From the NCBI RefSeq assembly GCF_036669915.1, contig NC_089313.1:2895085-2959084 (forward strand): 64,000 nucleotides of DNA. Reading direction: 5' to 3'. Positions within the stretch are counted from its first letter, which is position 1; every line of letters starts with the position of its first letter. This document shows positions 1-12,400 of this stretch, piece after piece. The notes under the pieces were generated by a model that had not been told where the DNA came from, searched no databases, and saw only the letters and a program-made list of their open reading frames with translations. This DNA is from Pocillopora verrucosa (lineage: Eukaryota > Cnidaria > Anthozoa > Scleractinia > Pocilloporidae). The translations under genes were made by a program, and so were the position numbers.

Positions 1-129
1 GAATGTGGGGAGGGCATAGCGTGAAGTTTTGTATGTTGCATCCAGTAGGCAAATTTTTCACCACCATACTTTAAAAGCAGCTCTCTTTGCCACTTCGTCT
101 GGTGAACAAGGAGGAGGTTGTTGGATGGA
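1..129 (-). pseudogene. frame-broken MULE transposase-like segment
   Basis: After exon 5 of the CaRF-type gene reaches a TGA near base 130, the next minus-strand bases encode HQTKWQRELLLKYG in a different frame. The expected continuation LLDATYKT is in yet another frame from about base 50 to the edge. Two frame changes within 130 bases suggest decay of the transposase half. A tiny unannotated intron or an assembly indel is the alternative. Only the edge of this domain is in the window. Confidence 0.5.
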
Positions 130-742
130 TCACCTACTTATTTTAATTACATCAGTGCTGTCTTCTTCCTTCAGTGACTGTGGTTGTTGATAGGACTCAC
201 TATCACTTGTAAGGCAGTAAGGCCTGAAAAAGAAATTATCATCTGGGCTTTCTTCTTTCCACTTCTTGATTTTTAAGTCAAGGTTTTCTTGATCAATTTG
301 TGAATGTCTGCACACCACTGTGGCATGATACATGTGGTTCCTGACATCCATGGTTGTTGGGAAGAACCGTCTGTTGGTTAGATCTGGAGGCTGTTGGCCT
401 GTGAAAAGTTCCTTCTTTACATAATGATGCAGGTGCCGTTGCATTTCAGAAACACAATTAACACCACTTCCAACAAGCTCATGAATTTTTTTAACCAGTG
501 TCTCATCAATAGGCTGAAGTAGCCCAGCAGTCTGATTACACAACAAGAAAGAAAGAATAATTGCTTTATTATTTATTCATTTAAAAAATTACACAACCTC
601 ATCCCCAGGTTTTCTTGGTCAACGGTTCAATAACCTGGAGCCAGCTGCTTTTGATGTCATTGGTTCAATATGAGAAAATTTTTTCCAAATTTGGTCAACA
701 GCAGCTGGTTATGATGAAATATGCGAGTGGTTTTAACCTATC

Positions 743-774
<32 letters not shown>

Positions 775-3134
775 TGCAAATTATACCAACATTACTATCG
801 GCAGTCCTCTGGTAGGGCTTTTCAGTAATAGTTACAGAATGTTATAATTACAGATTACTGAACACTGTATTTTTTAAGAAAATCCATTTAAAAAGTCCAT
901 GACAGCATTCCATTAAAACAGTCCCAGTGGAAATCCCTCTCCGATAAAATTGTGATATTATAGTCTTGACATTGAGTTTGAGGAATAACTGCCAGTGTAG
1001 CTAAAAGAAGCTGTACATGTAGTACATTTAATTGGTCTTTTGTTGTGATGTATAATCTTTATTCATTCATTCTTTATATATTCCACATGACAGTGGAAGC
1101 AGCACAGTCTACAGTAGACTGATGATCTGTGTTAAGTTAAGTCACCTTAAATCCCCCACCAAACTTCAGTTTCCTGATTCCAAAAAAAATTTAATTGATG
1201 GCCAAGTACTTACCCTCCCCATGGGGTGAAATAAGTGATCCGTAGGTTTAGGAAGTAATATGTAAATACGCTCCTCTGTAGCTATTGTTTGCTTCTTTTC
1301 TGACTCTAGGGATGTTCTCAGAAATTTTGACATTGTCTCCCTTCTACTCTTTGTGTTCTCTGAAATCTAATGATACAATGTTTTAATTAAAATAATATTT
1401 GAAAAATTGGTTTCTAAAATATTCACTCTGTTTCCATTACAGGTAAATTTGTTTCAATTCTGCACAACGAAATGTCCAGGTTGTCTTATCATATGTCCAC
1501 TTCACCTACATGTAACACAAGGCCCATGGGATTAAGCACCCTTTATTAGGCTAGTGATCATTCATGTTAATGGTAGTGCCCCCTGAACCCTTATTCAATA
1601 ATTTAAATAAACTGACCTTATTTTCAGGATACTTGATTATTTTCCTTAGGTGGATCTTTGCTGGACAGTCACATTTCTTCGTATCCTGTACTATAAAGCG
1701 CTGTTTGGTGTGTTTATAGCAGTGATCAGCATTCTCCTTCTGAAACCAAATAGATTTATTGGATTGTTAGATAGAGCAGTCATATGGGAATAGTCAAGTT
1801 ATCAATAAACTTAGAAGTAATGAAAAGTATCCTTAAAAAATAGTACTTGATTCCTACCTTGTAAACTGCAGTCACAGTGGTCCTTTTTTGCGACTTTGCT
1901 TATTTTAACAAATAAAATGTGATATGTCCTTTTACTTGCAAGTGGTAAAAAAGAAAACATTATTGCATGCTATTAGCCCTGAGGGAGAGGTGAGTGCTCA
2001 CCAACTTGCTTAGAAAAATCAGTTGGGACTTACCACCTTGTTAGCTTAAGAGCAAATAGGTGAAGGTAAATCAATAACTATGTAATGCCCTATATATGAT
2101 ATCCTCTTTGGGAGTCCTTAAGTAATAATATCATCTTGTTTACATTCTTATTTAGTTAATTATTATGCATGCTTACATCTTTTTGTAGTCTCTTTTGAGC
2201 CTCCTTCCTTTTGAGTGCCTTATTTCTGTCTGGCCCATTTTGGCATTCTAAAACTTTGACCCCCACAATTTGGAATGGGATGCCATCAAAACTTAGTCTG
2301 CATCCTGTCATCTCCTGTGAGTCAGCCCATTGTATACGGTGGTTCTTAGCATTTTTATCTGCATTTTTTTTACTCCTACGTTTTTATGTGAGAAGAGGAA
2401 CAAGCTAAGTTAGCAATACGATACATGTACACAAACACATACGTACATATGTACACATGGGTGCTTAAAATGGGGGCCTGAAAATCAAGCCTGCCCCACC
2501 CAGATGTAGCCCAAGGACTGGTGTAATGGATGGGGATGCTGGCAGCTGTGTGTCAATAGCACTGAGTAGGGTTTTGACACTTTAAGCTTGATCTTAATTA
2601 ATTAAGCATTTCTTGCCAACTCTTGCTGCAGGCTCACAGTAAATTGACACTTGAAGCTAAGTTGAATTTTAATTACATTTAATTTTGAAAGTCTAACTGA
2701 CCAGTGTAAACCGAAGAATAATGATGTGTACATGTGTATTCTTAAGATATCAATAATTATTGGAAAAAAGTTAAATCCCTTTTTTTATTTTGATTTATCT
2801 ATATTTCATGTTAATAACACGATCTCACACGCCCCTGGCTTTAAATACCTATAGTGTCTAAATAAAGTTATACTTCACTTTACTTTACTGTCAGTATGGT
2901 TTGTTTTGTAAATCTTTACATGTGAGCTTACTTACCCAGCCTACTGCAATTTGAAAATCCTCCTGTTTGTTTAAATACAGTGAAGCGTGTCGTCGTAGCT
3001 ATCTCGTACTGTTTTATGAGTTCGTCAGCGCTGCTTTCATCGTTAACATACCCGGAATAAGGGTCAAACTGTACGGTCCATCTTGAAGCCCAAGGTGTAC
3101 TGTTATCAGCCATGTTTGTTCTTCTACCAAACAT
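1..3134 (-). CDS. ALS2CR8/CaRF-domain gene joined to MULE-like transposase region (partial)
   Basis: Five minus-strand exons can be read: 3134-2936 (start Met), 2375 or 2358 to 2177, 1739-1617, 1357-1214, and 531 to about 130. Phases match across the junctions; for exons 1 and 2 two donor/acceptor combinations fit equally well. The protein has the layout of calcium-responsive transcription factor (ALS2CR8) relatives: an N-terminal SADELIKQYE segment, then SFDGIPFQIVG with a CQNGPDRN stretch, a KKCDCPAKI cysteine motif, ERIYILLP, and in exon 5 NRRFFPTTMDVRNHMY followed by SQIDQENLDLKIKKW. Downstream (1-124), HQTKWQRELLLKYG and DATYKT match the start of the MULE transposase-like domain that follows this domain in many such proteins. 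That part is in another frame from exon 5 and shifts again near base 50. The gene leaves the window at its 3' end. It may be a domesticated or a decaying element-derived gene. The family call is from recognised motifs; function is inference. Confidence 0.62.
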
Positions 3135-4203
3135 TTAGATTTCCCGCCATATTTACCCGCGAGCCGCAAAACATAAATGCATGAGTGTTAAATATTAACT
3201 GGACCACCCCTTGGCAAATATATTTATTAGTAGCAAATAAGATGTTGAACAAAAACCAAGAGATCATGGTCAAATAAAACGTAAAGATAATTTATTACAA
3301 ACAAAAGAACTGTATGTTTGTTCCAATCGAAAGATTTTACAGTGCAAAGTTATGCAAATGATCTTTGACCTGAATCTGCTTTTGGTCGATGATAGCGAGG
3401 TCAGAGGATAACATCGACCGAAACTATTAGGCCGGTCATATTTAAGTGTCGATCCTCCTTTTAACGCCTTTATAACAGCTAGATTTTTTCTTAAATATGT
3501 GATCTAGACAGAAATTAGTTTGTACAAGTTATGGGAAGAATACTTTCGCAATAAAATATTGAAGAATACGACGCTTTATCGTCAGTCAGTCACACAGGTC
3601 ACGGTCTCTTGATTCGCCGGAAACGAGCAGAAAAATAGAAGACTCTCGCTACGATTCCGCTGACGTGTCATGGGCTCATCTGGTTTGGGACGATGATATG
3701 TATTGCCCTCGGGGTGTTGTCAATTAATCAGATCGACCGAAACCAGGTCGACAACTTACGAACCAGCCAAACATTTCGTTAACAGCGCCATCGATCAAAA
3801 TGTCATTACACTCCAACAAAAGACCCGCTTTTCTGTTCAAATCTGCCAGAAACTGGCTCAAACGCACTTCCTATTCCATGAGTACACTGTAAAATACGCT
3901 TAGTGCTTTCCGTTCATAAATGCTAAAACTGGGCAAGAAAAGCCAATGTGACGTCACCTATTATTATTAGTAGGAACGCTATCAGAGAGGTCTAAGCTAA
4001 TGAAGAAAGACTTCTTTTGTTTGAAATTTGTGGTCCAATTACCATTAACTGATATCTCTAAGCTCTTTAGGCAGATGCATGTGGAGTTGAATTAAAAAGA
4101 TCTCCCACTCGCATACTGTTCCATATCTCCTTTCATCAACGCTTCAAGTCGACGACAAATTTACGCGGTTATCAGATCAGATTCAGTAATACATCAAGAA
4201 AGG
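3135..4203. other. intergenic; 5' flank of first receptor
   Basis: No gene is seen between the divergent CaRF-type start and the first receptor. From about 3905 to 4203 the sequence is clearly homologous to 8283-8595 in front of the second receptor, sharing phrases such as TAGGAACGCTATCAGAGAG. The promoter and 5' UTR were therefore duplicated with the gene. Confidence 0.6.
3949..3956. promoter_or_regulatory. CRE-like palindrome upstream of receptor 1
   Basis: A perfect TGACGTCA lies about 250 bases before the first receptor ATG, just after a CCAAT pentamer (3944-3948). The equivalent place in the other receptor flanks carries degenerate versions: TGACGTTA at 8325, TGATGTCA near 24030, and GACGTT near 19610. 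This is a sequence match only; use by CREB/ATF factors is inference. Confidence 0.35.
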
Positions 4204-5094
4204 ATGGATTTTATTCGGGTGGTTTTTTGGTTTTTCATCTTCTTAAGTTTGGTTGGAAACTGTTGGGTTATTTTCGTCATCACAAGAAGAAGACAATTAC
4301 GGACAACAGCCAACTGGTTCATTCTTTCCTTGGCGGCGGCTGATCTGGGTGTTACTTGTGTATATTTCTCGACCTACGTGATTTGCGAAGTGATTTTGGA
4401 TACGTGCAATGAAAAAGTTGCTGGGATATTCACCTTTTTCTTCGCGAACGTCTCCGCCATCGGGTTGATCGCCATGGTTGCGGAACGCTATGTTGCAATT
4501 GTGCATTCGCTGAAATACGTCCGTGTTTTCACGACCGCCAGAAGAACATTTATTATAATAGGGGCCTGTTGGGGATTTCCATTTCTATTCACCGTTTTGA
4601 GACGCGCCATGTATCTTGCCGACGGCAGACATTCGGTTGTTAAAACCCGTATAGTCGATGTTATTTACATTTTGCTTTTTGTATTGTCACCAACAGTGCT
4701 TCTCTTGACAGCACATTTTCATATCCTATTAATTGCTCGCAAACTCTCTCTGCAAATGAGAGCTCTCATGAAACAAGTTAGATTTAACATAACTGCAAAC
4801 TCTTTGAAAATAAAGGAAATTAGAAACGTGGGAATAAAAGCATCCACAGTGAGGTTGGTTTCTGTACTAGTTGCTATTTTTACCGCTTGTTATGGAATAG
4901 GTTTTTACGTCGTGAGCTGCAACACCTTGGAAACTTGTCACGTGTCCGAATATATAAGAGTGATAAATAGGTTGCTTCTATTAGCCAATTCTACGTTAAA
5001 TCCTCTTGTGTACGCGTTCCTCAAAGAAGACATCAAGAGAGAATCAAAAGCTTTTCTTTGCTTCAAGAGGCACTTAAAAAAACTTCCCTTTTAG
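4204..5094 (+). CDS. class A (rhodopsin-like) GPCR, paralogue 1
   Basis: Single-exon 296-aa receptor with seven hydrophobic segments and almost no N-terminal tail, since TM1 starts at about residue 5. TM1 has the GN pair (residues 18-19), TM2 the LSLAAAD aspartate, TM3 ends in ERY instead of DRY followed by VAIVHSLKY, and TM7 has NSTLNPLVYAF with NPxxY. TM6 reads FTACYG and lacks the usual CWxP. ECL1 has a cysteine (LDTC) but ECL2 has none, while ECL3 has a C-x5-C pair. The short ECL2 without cysteine and the paired ECL3 cysteines recall melanocortin-type MECA receptors, but ligand and coupling cannot be told. The ATG sits in good context (AAGGATGG) and aligns with the start in paralogues. 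An AATAAA lies at 5238. It is the first of a plus-strand tandem cluster. Confidence 0.9.
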   Translation: MDFIRVVFWFFIFLSLVGNCWVIFVITRRRQLRTTANWFILSLAAADLGVTCVYFSTYVICEVILDTCNEKVAGIFTFFFANVSAIGLIAMVAERYVAIVHSLKYVRVFTTARRTFIIIGACWGFPFLFTVLRRAMYLADGRHSVVKTRIVDVIYILLFVLSPTVLLLTAHFHILLIARKLSLQMRALMKQVRFNITANSLKIKEIRNVGIKASTVRLVSVLVAIFTACYGIGFYVVSCNTLETCHVSEYIRVINRLLLLANSTLNPLVYAFLKEDIKRESKAFLCFKRHLKKLPF

Positions 5095-8000
5095 ATTCAT
5101 CAAGAGTGACAAGTTTGGAGAATTCCTTTCAGCGATGCTGACACGACAAAGTATGAAATCTGATCATGCAAAATGGCCCGCGAACATTGTGAATACATTT
5201 AAATTTAGAACTAGGCGTAGTGCTGTTGATTCATGGAAATAAAGCGAAAGACTATTGAGCGATTTGAATGTTTTTATAGAATTTTAACAGGTCGGTAGTT
5301 AATATCACCCCTCAATCTGTCACCTTCTCAATTTATCTTTTTGTGCCAAAGAAAGGTTAGGCCCTGTTTGGTTCAGTGATGTTTAGGCCATAACTGTTTT
5401 TTTTCCCCCATCGTATAGAATAGTCCTAATTCAGTGTCCATGAGTTCATGGATCTTCTGTCAGCAGAAAAACCTAGTTAATATAAGCTGAAAACGTGCAA
5501 ATGAATAGATCCTCAGTATTGGTACTTACGAAAACTAATGCATACCGCTTACAAAAATAACTTTCTTCTCTACTGCCAATTTTTAGCTATCATCTTTTAG
5601 GGGACAGATATGGAAACGCAGAATCGAAGGTAGACTGACAAAATGAAGAGAAACGAACGAAAGAAGAAAGGGAAAAAAAATGCTATTTCCGTCCCCAGGA
5701 ACTACGCAGTATTTATCATTGGGGCGCCTTGAAAAAGGCATAAGCTTCATAGGGGAACAAAACAGTAAGACAACTATACATGCTTTCCCTTTGTGGAGAG
5801 CCACTATTATTAATTATAAGTCCTCGCAGGAGCGAAGTGAATGTTTCCAACATGCTAAGGGACACAGACACTTCAAAGGTGCATTTGTTACGCTACGTGT
5901 CGCATGATTGTGCCTTTTACCAAGCAGTTGTTTTACTCTTTGTTGAATAAAAAATAACTGGCAAAAATCCCTGAAATTTGGTTCCCGAACAATATAAAAA
6001 CCAACCTTTCTGCCAGCAGCTGCATACATTTGAAGGGTCAATAAAACATGTTTCCATAAGCTGTCATAAATTTTTCCATCGAGTGTTTGGAACGCCTTTA
6101 GAATGCAAATATAAACCTCTTTTTTCGCCGTTGCATATTTATATTAGCTTTTGACTTCAAAATGACATGCCAAAAGTTTAAGTGCTCAAAGTGATCAGAA
6201 AATTAAGAATGCTTATTCCATGGTCCGGGATCATAAGCCGCTGCTGTATCCATCTTTGTCTTCGTTGAGCATCCGTTACAACAATCCAAGAGGCAGTCCT
6301 CTCATGCATTTTTATGAACGAACAGCCTGTTTCAAGCCTTATATGTCCGGGAATGTGAGAGATATTTTAATTAAGCAAAGTGTGACTTGCACAATAAACA
6401 AAATATTGCTCCTCTGCCAACACTCTGGCGACTCGAGTGACATTTATACTGTTACCACTCAGCAGAATGTTCGATGATTTTGGTATTTTATGTATGTTAC
6501 TATTGCAGATTGATCAATTGATTCACTTTTCTTCCTTCCATATTATTCCTTGTCTTCACAGCAATTTTCTTCTTTTCAAGGCGCATCTTGATTTTCTAGA
6601 AACTTAGATATGAGACAGAGGAAAGCCTGAACTTCTGATAAACATGTCGTGGGAAAAATTGGGAAAAGTAAAGAGCTTATTTTCCCCATTGCTTATATCA
6701 GCTTGCGAGAGCAGATGCCCTTTCGGCTTTTAGGTCCAAACTAACAAGCAGAAAGTTGACTAAGTACTCAAAGTGATGGGTGAATTAAGAAAGGCCATTT
6801 CCTAGTCTGGGATCTTAGGTTAGCTGATGCATCCATTTATGTTTAACAACAGATATAACAACACAAGAAGCTGTCTTCTTCTGCAGTCTTGCGATCAAAA
6901 AGCCCTTATCTAGCCTTACGTGCCCATTAAATGTAGGGGATATTTTAATTAGGCGAAGTGAAAGTTGTCTAATTTGTCTTACTCTCTGGCAACGTAACTG
7001 ACATTTCTATTGTTGTCACTCAGAAGAATGATAAATTAATCATTTATTTTTCAATATAGCCTGACAATTCAGTTTAATCAACTAACACTCTGCTTCGCCC
7101 CCTCGAGGCCTTGAAAAATAAGCTTAACTGCTGGGCAAATAAGGAAGAGTCATTTCAAAGCTATCGTACGAACGAGATTGATTGTTTCCAAGGTAGCTCA
7201 CGAATGAAGACCCATGGAGAGCGCATTCATCAAGCCTAGAGTCGCTTAGCTGTGTCTTCCCATTCTAACTGTTTATTGAGTTCTTCATTGAATAAAAATC
7301 ATCTTTAAAAAATTATTATGGTTTGTTTTCTGTCAGTTGTGAAAGCTACTTTTCTGTCAATAGCTGCATACATTTAATGGGTAAATAAAACATGCTTTCA
7401 TTAGCTCTCAAAAAGTGATTGGAATTTTGAATTGAAGAGAACGCTTCTCGACAACTGATTAAAAGCTCAATTTTTTGCCGGTGGATATTCTTATAAGCTT
7501 GCGAGAACAATTTCTGTGTTCAAAATTGCTGGTGGAAAGTTTAGTAAGTGCTCAAAGTGATGGTGAATTAAAATGGCAATTTGGTAATCTGTGATTTAGG
7601 TTCAAGAAACTATCCTCTGTGATCGAACGGACTGTTGTCATGTTAAATACTCCAAAAATTGTTATTTTTAATGGGCTAAGAATAAGCATAACGAACTTGA
7701 ACAAATAATTCCAAAGAAAGTTAATTCAAATGCCACTGGTAGAGGAATAAGCATGTTTATTTTATCGTGGGTGTCATGGAGAAAACAAGGAAAAGTCTAT
7801 CAAATGTCAGCAGGTTTCCAAAATAGTGAACGGACAACTTATCTTCGATTAATAATTTTCTGATTTTTATTAGCACCCCTCTTTTCGTTTTAACTTTTAA
7901 TGAACTTTTAAGAAAGTAAGTCTTGAGTTATTATCTTAGACATATATGAATATTTAGTTTTGCAGTGTAAAATTATACATTAATAGTTTAATTAATACAG

Positions 8001-8595
8001 TTTTTTAGAGGATTTAAAGTGGTGATGCATAATTCTTTTAGCTGATGTTGGAAGTCTTGGTTCCATTTCAGTTCATTCATAGCATGCGTTTCGATAATGA
8101 TAATAAAAATATGTGACAAGGTATCACCGACACAAGACACTGTTTGGTGATGATCAATAAGTTATTGGCTGTCGAAATCAAACGTTACTCTCGATCGCTT
8201 TGCTGACTGAATAAAAGGCAATGACATGGAACGGGTATGCTCTATTAGTTTGCAAGCTCGTAATTGTCCATGTTGACAAAAGGTCCATAAATGCCAAAAC
8301 TGTGCAAAAAAAAATAACACTTAATGACGTTACCTATTGTTGTTAGTAGGAACGCTATCAGAGAGTTATTAGCTGATGAAGAAGGACTTCTTTTGATTGA
8401 AATTTGTTGTCCAATTACCATCAACTGATATCTTTGAGCTCTTTAAGCAGCCGCATGCAGAGTTTTATCAAAGAGGTCTCCTCCGACTCGGATCTGAAAA
8501 CTCGTTCTACTACCTGATATCTGCTTTCTTCAACGCTACAAGTCGACAGCAAATTTACCTTACAGGAGCAGATTCAGTGAGACAATCCGTAAAGG
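5095..8595. other. intergenic with duplicated flank modules
   Basis: No gene is seen. The 3' flank from 5100 to about 6560 is repeated after receptor 2 (9470 to about 10260), including the GATTTTGGTATTTTATNTATG phrase near 6475 and 10178. A second, more diverged copy occupies about 6780-7040 and another about 7080-7600. A further module at 7670-7830 recurs at 22890-23050, and 7900-8110 recurs at 18540-18730 and 23180-23400. The small ORFs here are not conserved between the copies and look non-coding. Confidence 0.6.
5238..5243 (+). promoter_or_regulatory. poly(A) signal of receptor 1
   Basis: AATAAA about 145 bases after the stop of the first receptor. In the second receptor the aligned flank reads AATTAAAA. 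Confidence 0.45.
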
Positions 8596-9468
8596 ATGGA
8601 TTTTATCCTGGTGGTTTTTCTGTTTTTCACCTTCTTAAGTTTGGTTGGTAACAGCTGGGTTATTTTCATCATCGCAAGAAGGAGAAGATTACGGACAACA
8701 TCCAACTGGTTCATTCTTTCCTTGGCGGCGGCTGATCTGGGTGTTACTTGTGCATTTTCGCCCTACATGATCTGCAAAGTGATTTTGGATACGTGCAAGG
8801 AAGGAGTAGGCGTGATTTTCGCCTTTTCCTTCGTGAACGTCTCCGCCATGGGGTTGATCGCCATGGTTGCGGAACGCTATGTTGCCATCGTGCATTCGCT
8901 GAAATACGTCCGTGTCTTCACTACCACCAGAAGAACATTCTTTATTATTGGGGCCTGTTGGGGATTTCCATTTCTATTCCCCGTTTTGCAACTCGCCATG
9001 TATCTTGCCGGCGGGGTAAGACATTCGGTTTTAAATTTCCCTTTATTAGGAGTTATTTACATTTTTCTTTTTGTAGTATTACCAACAGTACTTCTCTTGA
9101 CAGCTCATTTTCATATCCTCTTAATTGGTCGCAAACTTTCTCTGCAAACGAGAGCTCTCATGAAACAAGTTAGATTCAACATGACCGCAAACTCTTTAAA
9201 AATAAAAGAAATTAGAAACGTGGGACTAAAAGCATCCACAGTGCGGTTGATTACTGTACTTGTTGCTATTTTTACCGCTTGTAATGGAGTAAATTTTCAC
9301 ATCCTGATCTGCCACGCTCTCAAAATTTGTCATGTGTCCCAACATACACTAGTGATAAATAGGTTGCTTCTATTAGCCAATTCTACGTTGAATCCTCTTG
9401 TGTACGCGTTCCTCAAAGAAGATATCAAGAGAGAATCAAAAGCTTTTCTTTGCCGCAAGAGGCACTGA
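8596..9468 (+). CDS. class A GPCR, paralogue 2
   Basis: Single-exon 290-aa receptor, closest to paralogue 1 in sequence and in both flanks. It has the TM1 GN, TM2 LSLAAAD, TM3 ERYVAIVHSLKY, and TM7 NSTLNPLVYAFLKED. TM6 reads FTACNG, so the CWxP switch is absent. ECL1 keeps the LDTC cysteine, ECL2 has none, and ECL3 has C-HALKI-C. The C-terminal tail is short (RESKAFLCRKRH) and stops a few residues earlier than its neighbours. The ATG (AAAGGATGG) aligns with paralogue 1. An overlapping upstream ORF (8397-8651) is in another frame and is not needed. Ligand unknown. Confidence 0.9.
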   Translation: MDFILVVFLFFTFLSLVGNSWVIFIIARRRRLRTTSNWFILSLAAADLGVTCAFSPYMICKVILDTCKEGVGVIFAFSFVNVSAMGLIAMVAERYVAIVHSLKYVRVFTTTRRTFFIIGACWGFPFLFPVLQLAMYLAGGVRHSVLNFPLLGVIYIFLFVVLPTVLLLTAHFHILLIGRKLSLQTRALMKQVRFNMTANSLKIKEIRNVGLKASTVRLITVLVAIFTACNGVNFHILICHALKICHVSQHTLVINRLLLLANSTLNPLVYAFLKEDIKRESKAFLCRKRH

Positions 9469-12400
9469 AAATTACGTCCCTTCCAGGTTCTCCAGAGTGA
9501 CAAGTTAGGAGAAGATTTCCATTCAGCAATGCTAACACGACAAAGTATGAAGCGATGCAGAATGGCACGTGAACATTGTAAATACATTTGGATTTAGTAC
9601 TAGTTATAGTGCTGTCGATTCATGGAATTAAAAGCGAAAGGCTATTGAGCGATTTGAATGTTTTTATACTATTTCAACAGGTCGGTAGTTAATTTCACCC
9701 CTCAATAAAACATGTTTCCATAAGCTGTCAAAAATTTTCTATCGAATTTTTGGAACGCCTCTAGAGAGCAAATAAAAACCTCTTTTTTCGCCGTTGCATA
9801 TTTACATTAGCCTACAAGAGCAGATGCATTTTTCAGCTTCTTTTTTTCCAAATAACACGCGGAAAGTTCACAAAGTGTTCAAAGTGATCGGAAAATTAAG
9901 AATGCTTATTCCCTGGTCTGGAATCGTAAGCTGCTCTATCCGTCTTTGTCTTTGTCTAGCGCCCGCTATAACAATCCAAGAAATAGTCCCCTCGTACATT
10001 TTTATGAACAAACAGCCAGTTTCAAGCCTTACATGCCCGGAAGTGTAAGAGATATTTCAATTAAGAAAAGTGAAAGCTGTCTCATAACTTGCACAATAAA
10101 CAAAATATCGATCCTCAACCAACACTCTAGCGACTCGCATGACATTTATACTGTTACCACTTGGTAGAACGTTCGATGATTTTGGTATTTTATATATGTT
10201 ACTATAGTTGCAGTTTGATCAGTTGGTCCACTTTTCTTCTTCCCATATTATTCCTTGTCTTCAAAGCAATTGCAGTGCATTCATCCATTGTAAAGGTATA
10301 CTTCATTACTTGGAGATAACAAGAGTAATTCTGCGTCCTCATGGTTTTAAGCGTGCGACTACTTCTCCTAACCCTTCTAGTTTGCGCTTTGTTGTCGATT
10401 CACAGGCTACATTGTACTGATAAAAAATTGTAGTGTTCTATAAATGACTTTTTTTGAAGCTACTCCTGGATTAGATTGTATGAAATATGTACGTTTGGTC
10501 AGGTTAGAAGTAATTAAGGTTATTATCTACACAATCCACTTTTGTTTGGTGACTACCACTGGGTGATTAGCTGAAAAGACCAAGGGCAACTCTGTTTGTT
10601 GATTGATTAATTTGAATGACAAAAGTGATAGCTTACAAAGGAAATTTTCTTTCTTATTTTCCAACTTTCTGGTTCAGAGCAAATAACAGCTGGTCAGTTG
10701 AGTGCAATATCTTCTTTATCGACTTTTGACATTAAAACGTATCTTTATATGCCTTCTTTTGTCACCTTCACCCATTCCTGGTTTGGACCCTGTACGATGA
10801 GAAGCAAAACTTCTGTCAACAGCTGCATCCATTTGATGGGTCTTGCTCGAAACATGCATGAACTTTCAACTGAAGTGAACGCTTCTCGACAACAAACAAT
10901 TTCTTTTCGCCAATGCACATTCATATTAGGTAATTAAGTGTTAACAGCTGAGTTGAAAACGTAAATTGGCCACCGTAAAGAGTAAAAAAGCTGACGTTTC
11001 GAGCGTTAGCCCGAAGAGAGTGATATGTTAGGGTGACGAAGGGCTAATACTCGAAACGTCAGCTTTTTTATTCTTTACGGTGGCCAATTTACGTTTTCAA
11101 CTCAACTGTTAACACTTAATTACCTGCTACACTCCCCCACCGACGCAGCACCGCAGTTTCTTTTGAAACTTACCCCGTTTATTCATATTCATATTAACGC
11201 GCGAGAGCAGATGTCTTTTCAGCTTCTGCTTTCAAAACTATACGTGGAAGGTTTAGTAATAACTTAAAGTGATCGGTAAAATGGTTATATGCTGCACATT
11301 TTTCTAATTGAACGAAGATCTCTTTATAGTCCATTTGAGTCCATTAATATTTATGGGAGATGTTTCGAGAACAATAAAGAATTAGTCTCACTAGATGGCT
11401 TAGAGATGGCAAATTGCACAGGAGTTAAAAGTTATGTGAACTTTAATTACGAAGTAAATGATATTGAAGAGTGTTCCTTTTTATCTTCGAAAGCGTAGAA
11501 GGAAGAAGAGGAACTATTTTTTAATTTAATAGTTAAATGTAAGATGCTTAAAAACACAGGGTGTATCATCCAAATGTTGGAGCCCAAAAGCGAGATGAAC
11601 TCAGCTTTACGGAATGAATCCTGACATCAGAACTCAAATATTCCTTCCGAGTAAGATGACGAGCTCTTGGCAGGTTGGTGTGTTTTGTAACTAATTGTAT
11701 TGTTGGTACTATTTCGCCGTTTCAAAAGCAGAATCCTAAACATGCGATCGTTCTTTTTAATTTCTTTCACATTTTCTTACGATTGGTCACATGGGGTATT
11801 CAGTCCTAAATGACCACTTCTTACCTGAAAACTGTGGCGAAAAAGCCATGTATTTTTAGTAAAAAAAAATTAGTTGTCCTGTTGCGATGACCAACCAATC
11901 AACTCGAAAATCGATTTCATATTGTAAGTGCAAAACCCATTGACTGCCTTTCTGGTAATTTTTCCGTCGATGTTGTTTTCGTCTACCTTTAAATGTTGTG
12001 GATATTTTACTTTCAAATAAATAATGAATTGAAGAATAAAATTACCAACGAACAAAATATCTCTTCTCGTAACGTATTCCATCGCTTTTACATCTCCAAA
12101 TCTACTCTCAACTGTGATAACTTCCCTCGCTTAAAATCAACTCGAGATACGAGATGTCAAATCGGTCATAGATTGTAAAAGAGGTTTATGAGTAAAGAGC
12201 TTTTTAACTTGTCTTTGTTTATTTCCTCGCACCCTAATACATACAGCTAGCAGTGTTCGCAGCAGCGCGCCAAGAAACCCCGGCAGGAAAAAAGCTTCTA
12301 AAACTCCATTTCTTTAGTTAATGATCGCCTTAAACTAAATTGCTTTCTTAGCAATTAGCCAATTATGTACTGCAGGCGAAGGATGCGGTACACTTCGTTA

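Noticed and set aside
2211-2408. Plus-strand 65-aa ORF
   Set aside because: It is antisense to exon 2 of the CaRF-type gene, which has family motifs and splice sites on the minus strand.
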